This document shows, piece after piece, positions 35,101 to 41,002 of a DNA stretch of 41,002 bases (the stretch's first letter is position 1; each line of letters starts with the position of its first letter). The position numbers and the translations under genes are program-made. Origin of the DNA: an uncultured Bacteroidia bacterium (GTDB lineage: Bacteria > Bacteroidota > Bacteroidia > Bacteroidales > ML635J-15); NCBI GenBank assembly GCA_902791865.1, contig CADAXK010000025.1:1-41002 (forward strand), written 5' to 3'. Under the pieces are notes generated by a model. It saw only the letters and a program-made list of their open reading frames with translations. It made no database searches and was not told the origin of the DNA.

Positions 35101-36343
35101 TATATATGTTGCAAATGCAAGGGATAACGAGCATTTTGAGATTCCAGTGGAGAATATGCGCTTCAACGTGTATGTATCGGCGGCAGGTTCTTTGAGCAAC
35201 GAGTTCATGGCAACCCCAGGTCTCGGCAAGGTCGATTTGGAATGGAACAACAACGAGGTCGATTACAACGACTTCCTTGGATATAATATGTATAGGTATG
35301 TGTATGATTCGGTATTGACAAACTATCACTATGATTCAAATTATGGAAGATATGTTTACGATACCGTTTTTGCCCCGACAGATACCGTAATGCTCAACAC
35401 CTCGCTTATCCAGGATACCCTGTTTACCGACTACGACGTAACTCCAGGTCAGCGCTACTATTACTTCTACAAGGTAATGCGCACCGACCTTACCGAATCG
35501 GTAAGCCCGTCGAAGGTGGTTTCGACAATACCTCTGTCGTCGGTACGCGGCGATGCAAACGGCAGCATGGCTGTTGATGTTGCCGACGTGGTAACAACCG
35601 TCAACTACATAACCAACCAGAATCCGCAGCCGTTCATCTTCGAGGCAGCAGACGTAAATGCCGACGGCACAATAAATGTTCTTGACATTGTCGGCATCAT
35701 CAACATCATATTGCATCCGGGCAGGGCAACCGCATCAGACGTTGCAACTGCAAGGTACAGCATCGAGGACGGCATCCTGTATGTGGAGACACCTGTTGAA
35801 CTTGGCGGCGTGCAGTTCACCTTTAACATGCCTCACGACAACGCCATCGAGGTTCTTTCGTCTCTCAACGGCTTCGAGCGCGTAAATTCGTGGCTCGGCG
35901 ACGACCAGTACATGTTCATGGCATATAGCATGAGCGGACGTAAATTGTCGGCAGGTCGCCACGCACTTCTGCGCATAGGCGATGCCGGTATAGACGAAAT
36001 CGTGCTTTCCGACAAATACGGCAACAATGTGAACGCTGTATTCGATGTCACTTCGGTAGATTTCGTAGAGAACATGCGCATTGGAGAACCTTACCCGAAC
36101 CCGTTCAGCAATTCGGTTGTGATTCCGTTCACCATAAAGTTCAGCGAATCGGAAGAAATAGAGTTCGTAATGACAGATGCTATTGGTCGCGTAATCGATA
36201 CTAAGAACGTAGGTCGTTACGGCAACGGCTCACACGAATACACTTGGACCCCATCAAGCGAACTAAAGCCTGGTATCTACTTCATCGAGACCAAGAGCAA
36301 CGGAATCGTGGTTAACAAGGCAAAGGTGGTATGCGTGAAGTAA
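32189..36343 (+). CDS. Subtilisin-like secreted protease with dockerin-like domain and T9SS signal
   Basis: A 1384-residue protein. A signal peptide (to about residue 22, SVAQ) and an I9-like propeptide (about 40-155, VEGEVLVKFRDD) precede an S8 peptidase domain with the full triad: D229 (IIDTGVDTDHPD), H285 (NSHGTHCAG) and S462 (NGTSMACP). After it come a beta-rich domain, a right-handed beta-helix-like part (about 635-885, AT-rich DNA), an FnIII-like domain (about 1000-1110), a type I dockerin-like pair of calcium-loop repeats (about 1118-1175, DVNADGTINVLDIVGIINIIL with one residue trimmed from this match), a cohesin-like domain (about 1185-1290) and a T9SS type A sorting domain (YPNPF at about 1301, ending in GIYFIETKSNG ... 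VVCVK). It should be an active, surface-exposed or released serine protease. The following cohesin-like surface protein may be its partner. Confidence 0.88.
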   Translation: MKQPYIFIILFAILALPFVSVAQDRNNDDEVIKLDPRTSRFNAVEGEVLVKFRDDAAVRMTTTRSGEYQTCGIRAVDDVLSSFGMEKVEQLCPANTTRSLRRSPSYGGGEVVEHDMTKLYRIRLNADDRQRSYELIEQLKQCADIEYAEPNYIVSALESVSSHPGSSEGSNYPLSTDGGTRSGAYFNAAAYTSEPMYSTQWGIPAVRLPELWAADTSSNTARKVIAIIDTGVDTDHPDLADNIWTNPNESQTANGYDNDNNGFVDDLHGWDFVNQTGIMHDFNSHGTHCAGIAAAVGTNGIGMTGANPQALIMPLSALQSNGTGDIATIIRAINYAARNGADVLSMSFGTYAYSIALEQALAQAYQSAVLVAAAGNDGAEIDGRCNPFTPGPMFPAAFTFVLGVQATMLGGDLAGFSNYDCDGPTFSQFNEEQLYNYELSAPGKDIYSTVPNGGYRNYNGTSMACPLVAGGISALLHAKPYPTQEMLWGDLINTTEEFHNVDFKAVYDAGPAPAVLQFVAYEVCDSTLGDGDNRPDAGETLDIYPTIRTVWGATDSIRLWIDFDEFEDNTTIDFLQNNVDFGRSLSAYAKGKSVNPIRMRIADNVVDGRFIKLVLHASCPNAEEDLVFPFTIQVENGVELGGMITEDMTLYPNVHYIVTSLLAVPNHLTLTILPGTVIKFKDDTGIACLGHINAVGTPDSLIVFTKADLEQGTLQDLEFSEIDTLKYIKFKDFNFRLERYGFSGTNYENCEFLNSRSMYPINSGYYRKCNIYNLIGYVGLHAGGILEDCNIISNVSDRSDYLPMLVYINNSNSFNNIFNGYSLSGYCNIGVNIFVSEHPSYFGSASTDILRKTIVDIYNPYVQQSYTMVDLDYVLHSPSAEAHGIVWKVEVNGHDAQDEFDSIAPLGIGTHEFKVYFNRAMDVSVDPMIAMGVRPPYTQNPITQKGQWSADSTIYTVNLTLSNKFTDGLNRIYVANARDNEHFEIPVENMRFNVYVSAAGSLSNEFMATPGLGKVDLEWNNNEVDYNDFLGYNMYRYVYDSVLTNYHYDSNYGRYVYDTVFAPTDTVMLNTSLIQDTLFTDYDVTPGQRYYYFYKVMRTDLTESVSPSKVVSTIPLSSVRGDANGSMAVDVADVVTTVNYITNQNPQPFIFEAADVNADGTINVLDIVGIINIILHPGRATASDVATARYSIEDGILYVETPVELGGVQFTFNMPHDNAIEVLSSLNGFERVNSWLGDDQYMFMAYSMSGRKLSAGRHALLRIGDAGIDEIVLSDKYGNNVNAVFDVTSVDFVENMRIGEPYPNPFSNSVVIPFTIKFSESEEIEFVMTDAIGRVIDTKNVGRYGNGSHEYTWTPSSELKPGIYFIETKSNGIVVNKAKVVCVK

Positions 36344-36351
36344 ACAGAGAC

Positions 36352-36599
36352 CGTCATTCCACAAGTCAGAACATACACGCGATACGGAACGGGGAGCGTT
36401 GTAATGTTCGACTATGCGGAACTCCTTCACGAAACGAAGTGAGTAATCTCCTAATTATTACGATAATGTGTATTCCTGGGAGATTATTCGCCTTTGGCTC
36501 ATGAGAAAGTTCCGTATAGACAGGCTCACACGACACGTTCCTTAGTCGGTTCGCTTTGTCTTACGGAAACATGGTTCACGAAGCTTGCGAGTAATGACG
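36352..36599. repeat. Inverted-repeat element between protease and cohesin-like gene
   Basis: The outer ends are CGTCATT (36352-36358) and AATGACG (36593-36599). Nested inside are CGGAACT/AGTTCCG (36417-36423, 36508-36514) and TAATCTCC/GGAGATTA (36444-36451, 36479-36486). The arrangement resembles the widespread dispersed palindromes with CGTCATTGCGAG and GGAGATTGCTTCG ends. It fills nearly the whole 305-bp gap; no gene is seen in it. Confidence 0.7.
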
Positions 36600-36648
36600 T
36601 TCGAAATGTAACAAAAACATGATAATAACTTGCAGATTATTGTCAATT

Positions 36649-39414
36649 ATGAATAAAATACTAATAATATTATCCCTAATTCTTTTGTCGTATGCCTCTT
36701 TCGCCGACAATGTCCTAACTCTTTCGTCAGCCAGTGGACATCCTACCGATACTGTGGAAATTGTATTGTCGCTCGAAAACACCGACGATGTGGTAGCTAT
36801 TCAGCTCGATATTCCGCTAGGATCATCGCTCATATACGTGGCAAACTCGTGCGTGCATACTGGCAGAACAAATAGTCACGAACTTACTGCATCGGTGGTA
36901 AACGGGACTTTGAAAATAATAACCTACTCGTTGTCGTTGTCGCCATACACAGGCAATAGCGGCGAGGTGCTGAGATTCAAGTTGAAACTTGGAAACCAGC
37001 CTGGTACAATAAATCTTGTGCCTTCGCAGGCGGTGGTGTCGGCAGCAAACGGAAGTTCGTTGGACGCAAGTGTAAACAACGGAAGTGTAACTTTGCTTAC
37101 TCCCGAAATACAAGTAAATACACCACAGATTGATTTCGGCCATATTCCAATCCGAAGTACATATAACAATAGCATTTCGGTAACGAATTCAGGCAATGAA
37201 CCGCTTACGATAAGCGAAGTAATATTCTCTAACGATAGGTTCTCGTCTGATTTCAATGGGGTCACAATTCCTGCAGGAGGCAATGGCAACATAACCGTAA
37301 ATTTCGCTCCAGTTGACGAAGGTACAGTAAATGAACATGTTACGATTGTTTCAAATTCAATTACTGGTAATCAGACCGTTTCGCTTGTTGCCGATCCGTT
37401 TGCAGTGAACGAATTGCATGTATTACAGGTTTCGGGCTATTCCGACAGCATAGTAACAATGGCTCTCACAATGAATAACATGAGTGAGATAAGCGGAATG
37501 CAGTGCAAGTTCAAGATGCCGTCGGCACTTGAGTACGTCGATGGTAGTTTTGCTCTTAGCCAAAGGGCTGCCGACCATCAGACGTGGTCAGGAATGAGCA
37601 ACGACACGTTAACGTTAATTGCCTTCTCCATGTCGAATGCAATATTTTCGGGCAACGACGATACTATTGCAACGTTTAGGGTGAAATTGGTTGGCATGTC
37701 GGGTTGGTATTATATGCCGCCGATAGAGCCAATTTTGTCAAATGTTGGCGGAATAAACAAATTGTCAGATAGTTATGCTGAGTATGTAATCATTAGAAGT
37801 CCACAGATCTGGTGCGATAATACGCTTGACATGGGTTCTTCTTCGGTTACTGAAACTGTTGTTAGTCAGTTTTATGTAAATAACTACGGTGATGCTCCGT
37901 TAAGAATCGACAATGTAGTGTTTAACCAGTTGGGATTTTCTGTTCAAAACGATTTGCCTTTGGTAATTGAGCAATATCAGTCGGCAATCCTCAATGTCGC
38001 ATACAACCGTGAACAGGAAGGAAACTTTTCTGCCAACATGCAGATACAGAGCAACGACCCGACAAATGGCGTTTACAATGTTACGGTTTCGGGAACAAGG
38101 TATGCACCCAACTGCCTTACGATGTCGGCTACGGCTAATGCAAGCTACGAAGATGTGACTTTGGCATTCGATATGGACAATTACACTGATATTACCGCCG
38201 TGCAGTTCGATTTCAGCTATCCGCACAGGTATTATACGGTGAGTACGTCCGATATTGTTGCGAGCAGTCGCATCAATGGACATTCGTTGACAGCATTCCA
38301 ACTTAACGATTCTGTTTACAGGGTGATGCTTTTCTCGATGAGCAACAATATTATGAGCGGACATTCGGGCAATGTGGTTTCTGTTACATTACATCCTAAA
38401 CCCGAAACGGTTGCTGGTACTTATTCGGCTTCCGCATCGGGGATTGTACTTAGTGATGTTGGCGGTGTAAACAAGTTTTCGTGTGATGCTCCGTCGGTAA
38501 GTTTTACAACTGTATGTCCCGTGGTCGGTTCTTCTTTCGAGCAAACAATCTGTGAAGGAGAATATTTTGATTTCAATGGAACACAATTGGATGAGTCTGG
38601 GACATATACCGATACTCTTATGACGGTTCATGGATGTGATTCAATAGTTACCCTTGTATTGACTGTGAATCATAGAACATACGGTATAGACGAGCAGACC
38701 GCCTGCGACAGCTACGAGTGGATTGATGGCATAATTTACACTGAAAGCACCAGCACTCCGACGTTTACACTTCGCAATGCCGAGGGATGTGATTCAGTTG
38801 TGACTTTGCACTTGACTATCAATCATCCGCTGGCTGAGTATGTCGAAGTCACGGCTTGTGACTCATACGAATGGAATACTGAGATATATACGGAGAGTGG
38901 CAACTACACTCAGGCTTTCACCGCTTCCAATGGTTGCGATTACTCATATGAATGGAATACGGAAACATATACGGAGAGTGGCAACTACACTCAGACTTTC
39001 ACCGCTTCCAACGGCTGTGATTCAGTTGTAACATTGCACTTGACCATCAACCATCCGCTGGCAGAGCATGTCGAAGTCACGACTTGTGACTCATACGAAT
39101 GGAATACTGAGATATATACGGAGAGTGGCAACTACACTCAGACTTTCACCGCTTCCAATGGTTGCGATTCAGTTGTAACCTTGCAATTGACCATCAACCA
39201 TCCGCTGGCTGAGCATTTCGAAGTCACGGCTTGTGACTCATACGAATGGAATACTGAGATATATACGGAGAGTGGCAACTACACTCAGGCTTTCACCGCT
39301 TCCAATGGTTGCGATTACTGGCGACTATATACAAACGTTGGTTGCCACAAATGGTTGCGACAGTATTGTTACTTTGCATCTGACATTGGAAAACAGTTTG
39401 CAGATGAGTGCTGA
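36649..39414 (+). CDS. Cohesin-like repeat surface protein, N-terminal part (frameshifted gene)
   Basis: The signal peptide starts at ATG 36649 (MNKILIILSLILLSYASFAD). An in-frame ATG at 36619 would put ten residues before it and is less likely. Modules: cohesin-like 1 (about 36700-37090), ASH/HYDIN-like domain 1 (37105-37400), cohesin-like 2 (37405-37800), ASH-like 2 (37805-38105), cohesin-like 3 (38110-38515), then 43-49-residue repeats built on CDSYEWN ... YTESGNYTQTF ... NGCDSVVTLHLT. The frame breaks at about 39318 (NGCDY then unrelated residues to 39414), while the family sequence continues in another frame from TGDYIQT. The complete gene is therefore about 36649-40507. It should be an exported, cell-surface scaffold-like protein; binding of dockerin-bearing proteins is inference. 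Confidence 0.8.
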   Translation: MNKILIILSLILLSYASFADNVLTLSSASGHPTDTVEIVLSLENTDDVVAIQLDIPLGSSLIYVANSCVHTGRTNSHELTASVVNGTLKIITYSLSLSPYTGNSGEVLRFKLKLGNQPGTINLVPSQAVVSAANGSSLDASVNNGSVTLLTPEIQVNTPQIDFGHIPIRSTYNNSISVTNSGNEPLTISEVIFSNDRFSSDFNGVTIPAGGNGNITVNFAPVDEGTVNEHVTIVSNSITGNQTVSLVADPFAVNELHVLQVSGYSDSIVTMALTMNNMSEISGMQCKFKMPSALEYVDGSFALSQRAADHQTWSGMSNDTLTLIAFSMSNAIFSGNDDTIATFRVKLVGMSGWYYMPPIEPILSNVGGINKLSDSYAEYVIIRSPQIWCDNTLDMGSSSVTETVVSQFYVNNYGDAPLRIDNVVFNQLGFSVQNDLPLVIEQYQSAILNVAYNREQEGNFSANMQIQSNDPTNGVYNVTVSGTRYAPNCLTMSATANASYEDVTLAFDMDNYTDITAVQFDFSYPHRYYTVSTSDIVASSRINGHSLTAFQLNDSVYRVMLFSMSNNIMSGHSGNVVSVTLHPKPETVAGTYSASASGIVLSDVGGVNKFSCDAPSVSFTTVCPVVGSSFEQTICEGEYFDFNGTQLDESGTYTDTLMTVHGCDSIVTLVLTVNHRTYGIDEQTACDSYEWIDGIIYTESTSTPTFTLRNAEGCDSVVTLHLTINHPLAEYVEVTACDSYEWNTEIYTESGNYTQAFTASNGCDYSYEWNTETYTESGNYTQTFTASNGCDSVVTLHLTINHPLAEHVEVTTCDSYEWNTEIYTESGNYTQTFTASNGCDSVVTLQLTINHPLAEHFEVTACDSYEWNTEIYTESGNYTQAFTASNGCDYWRLYTNVGCHKWLRQYCYFASDIGKQFADEC
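38812..39319 (+). repeat. 147-bp tandem repeats in the cohesin-like gene
   Basis: Corresponding points occur at 38881, 38962, 39109 and 39256, giving one shortened unit of 81 bp and two units of 147 bp (49 codons). The 100-base segments starting at 38845 and 39220 are identical up to GATTACT and then diverge: the first junction keeps the frame, the second breaks it. Confidence 0.85.
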
Positions 39415-40507
39415 GAGTTCTATGTTCTACGAGGATGTAGTAGTTTTATTTGATGTTAATAATATCGACGATGTAACTGCGGTTCAGTTTGATTTCATAT
39501 ATCCGCACAATGCCTATTCGATAGAAACCTCAGATTTTGTTCTTACGGATAGGGCTAACGGACATTCCATTTCTGTGTCGCAGCTAAACGATTCAACTTG
39601 CCGAGTTGTTGTATTTTCTATGCAGAACAGCCTTATAGTTGGTCATTCAGGAGCACTTGTAATAGCGACTTTGCATCCATTAGAAACAACCACGGCAGGA
39701 ACATACATTGTTTATGCAGAAAATGTTAGTTTAGTTAATGTTCAAGGAAATAACATAAACACAGGTTCCAATCCGCAAGTTTCTTTCACGACAATATGTC
39801 CGTCGCAGGAAACGGAAATTGAACAGACTATCTGCGAAGGTGAAATTTTTGAGTTTTTCGGACAAACCTTAGATACAGCAGGCGTATATACTGAAACGTT
39901 GCAGACTGTGCTGGGATGTGATTCCATAATTACACTTACTCTTAATGTTTTGTCTTTGCATACCCACGAATTGAATGTTTCGGTTTGCGAAGAATATGTT
40001 TGGAATGACAGTATATACGATGAATCGGGTGATTATGAGCAGACTTTTGTAACTGCTGCCTGCGATAGCATAGTTACCTTGCACCTGACGATAAGTCACG
40101 CGGTTACATACGAGTTCTACGATACAACTGGTGCAGAATCATACATCTGGAACGATAGTATATATACAATGTCTGGTGATTATGTCCAAACTTTTACGAT
40201 GGCAAATGGTTGCGATAGTGTTGTGACATTGCATCTGTACTTTACACAAGTAGGAGTTGATGCTTGGTATGAGTTTGAGGCATCTGTTTATCCGAATCCT
40301 GTTTCAACTGAGCTTTATGTGTCATCGAGCGAACGCATTTCTGTAGTAGAAATATTTTCCGTTGTAGGAGAACTTCTTTCTCTTTTTGAAGTATATGGTA
40401 ACGAAGTAGAGTGCAATGTCGAGAATTTTGTGGCTGGAATGTACTTTGTCGTTGTTCATTATGACGATTCGGCTTCGATGCGCACCTATAAATTTATAAA
40501 GGAATAG
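39233..40507 (+). CDS. Cohesin-like repeat surface protein, C-terminal part with T9SS signal
   Basis: This is the downstream part of the gene that begins at 36649. 39233 is only the first in-frame start-like codon; recognisable sequence begins near 39317 (TGDYIQT). It contains the end of one repeat, a fourth cohesin-like domain (about 39400-39800, LQMSAESSMFYEDVVVLFDV), three further CD/AE-S-Y-x-WND ... SGDY ... CDS(I/V)VTLHL repeats (39810-40240) and a complete T9SS type A sorting domain (VYPNPVSTELYVSS ... GMYFVVVHY ... YKFIKE). Alone it lacks a signal peptide and would not be exported. A strong hairpin terminator follows 16 bp after the stop codon. Confidence 0.8.
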   Translation: MTHTNGILRYIRRVATTLRLSPLPMVAITGDYIQTLVATNGCDSIVTLHLTLENSLQMSAESSMFYEDVVVLFDVNNIDDVTAVQFDFIYPHNAYSIETSDFVLTDRANGHSISVSQLNDSTCRVVVFSMQNSLIVGHSGALVIATLHPLETTTAGTYIVYAENVSLVNVQGNNINTGSNPQVSFTTICPSQETEIEQTICEGEIFEFFGQTLDTAGVYTETLQTVLGCDSIITLTLNVLSLHTHELNVSVCEEYVWNDSIYDESGDYEQTFVTAACDSIVTLHLTISHAVTYEFYDTTGAESYIWNDSIYTMSGDYVQTFTMANGCDSVVTLHLYFTQVGVDAWYEFEASVYPNPVSTELYVSSSERISVVEIFSVVGELLSLFEVYGNEVECNVENFVAGMYFVVVHYDDSASMRTYKFIKE

Positions 40508-40522
40508 TTTTGGTGGTCAATG

Positions 40523-40560
40523 ATAGAGGCGGCTGCAGATTTTTGCGGCCGCCTCTATTA
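40523..40560. terminator. Terminator after the cohesin-like gene
   Basis: A perfect 11-bp stem ATAGAGGCGGC/GCCGCCTCTAT (40523-40533, 40548-40558) followed by an AT-rich stretch. The region from 40561 to 40843 holds no supported gene; it is AT-rich leader and upstream promoter DNA. Confidence 0.8.
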
Positions 40561-40843
40561 TATATAAATAGGTATAGGCATTATTTTTTCTTTCAGAATA
40601 GATTTTTGTTGATGCCTTGAAGATGTCCGGAATAAAACGAAAAATTGGGCTAATCGCATTTTCTGCGATTTTTGCGAAGATTGAAAAGAATATTTGACGT
40701 CCGAGAGGACTTCAAATATGTTTTTTCGGTGCGTTTTTGTGTTGAAAAAGGTTTTTTGGTGGTAAAAATACACCTTATAAATCATTAATAATAAACAAGT
40801 TATAAAATAAACATAACTTTTTTGAAAAAAAAGTGAAAAAAGT

Positions 40844-40874
40844 TTTGGTGGTAATTAAAAATGCACTACTTTTG
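40844..40874 (+). promoter_or_regulatory. rRNA operon promoter
   Basis: TTTG (40844-40847), exactly 19 bp, and a perfect TACTTTTG (40867-40874), with A-tracts immediately upstream (40824-40841) that could act as an UP-like element. It precedes a 16S rRNA start by about 115 bp. A second TTTTGGTGGTAA copy at 40754-40765 lacks a good -7 element. Confidence 0.8.
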
Positions 40875-40884
40875 CAATCCCAAA

Positions 40885-40988
40885 CGATGAGGGACGGAGG
40901 TCTTCCGGAGGACATCGGGAGGGGAGAAAAAGTTCTTTGAAAGATTGACAAGTAGCAAAAGATAAAGACAGGTTAACAACTTTGAAGA
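40885..40988 (+). other. 16S rRNA leader with hairpin and boxA-like site
   Basis: CGATG (40885-40889) pairs with CATCG (40913-40917) around an inner GTCTT-CCGG-AGGAC hairpin. AGTTCTTTGAAAG (40930-40942) resembles the boxA antitermination element found in rRNA leaders of this phylum. Confidence 0.6.
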
Positions 40989-41002
40989 TTCTAATAGAGT
41001 TT
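40989..41002 (+). rRNA. rrs: 16S ribosomal RNA, first bases only
   Basis: The window ends in AGAGTTT (40996-41002), the start of the universal 16S motif AGAGTTTGATC, which lies at 16S position 8. The gene start is therefore placed at about 40989. The upstream rRNA-type promoter and leader support the call. Confidence 0.75.

Noticed and set aside
40558..40785. Minus-strand frame of 75 codons before the rRNA promoter
   Set aside because: AT-rich chance frame with lysine/phenylalanine bias, ending in a terminator, with no family resemblance.

Overview
The window looks like a chromosome segment of a Bacteroidota (Bacteroidales-type) bacterium. The reasons are promoters of the Bacteroidetes form (TTTG, about 19 bp, TAnnTTTG), several very large secreted proteins with C-terminal type IX secretion system (T9SS) sorting domains (YPNPF...), cleaved-adhesin-like jelly rolls, SPOR-like domains, and an rRNA operon leader of the Bacteroidetes kind. 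The last 14 bases are the start of a 16S rRNA gene.

Layout. (1) 1-3119: 3' part of a repeat-rich, coiled-coil protein ending in four SPOR-like domains; the window starts inside a 546-bp tandem duplication. (2) 3392-4114: an MNT nucleotidyltransferase/HEPN toxin-antitoxin-like pair whose HEPN gene is frameshifted near its 5' end. (3) 4635-26455: three paralogous giant T9SS adhesins (A, B, C) made of jelly-roll, Ig-like, FnIII, glycine-rich (ALK/LTK-type) and beta-helix modules. They share a promoter and leader (Met-Asn-x-Ile-Phe-Thr-Leu-Cys-Asn-Asp) and a nearly identical 3' block of about 490 bp. Each is damaged: A has lost the last strand of its sorting domain by a frameshift, B is frameshifted in the middle, and C lacks the same last strand and has in-frame stops after its leader. 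(4) 18089-19003, between B and C: a three-gene DUF3791/DUF3990 (ADP-ribosyltransferase-like)/small-protein operon flanked by a 25-bp direct repeat (24/25 identical). (5) 27050-29484: an exported alkaline phosphatase and a branched-chain aminotransferase. (6) 29543-31859, minus strand: a radical-SAM DNA modification/repair protein and its usual DUF4130 (TIGR03915-type) partner. (7) 32189-40507: a secreted subtilisin-like protease carrying a dockerin-like domain and a T9SS signal, followed by a T9SS surface protein with four cohesin-like modules that is frameshifted within its repeats. (8) 40523-41002: terminator, strong rRNA promoter, leader and 16S start.

The intergenic DNA is the most unusual part. 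A composite, modular repeat with fixed internal order and polarity occurs at 3121-3340, 4160-4500, 12217-12290, 17823-19140 (split by the DUF3990 operon) and 26596-26970. Its core is the 20-bp perfect palindrome AGACGCAAAATTTTGCGTCT. Fragments of the same repeat vocabulary are also translated as the N-terminal parts of adhesins B and C. The window therefore reads as a repeat-driven, recombination-prone surface-protein locus next to an rRNA operon. Five of the reading frames are interrupted or shortened, all of them in adhesin, repeat or toxin genes, while the enzyme genes are intact. True phase variation or decay, and consensus errors or collapse in repeats, both remain possible.
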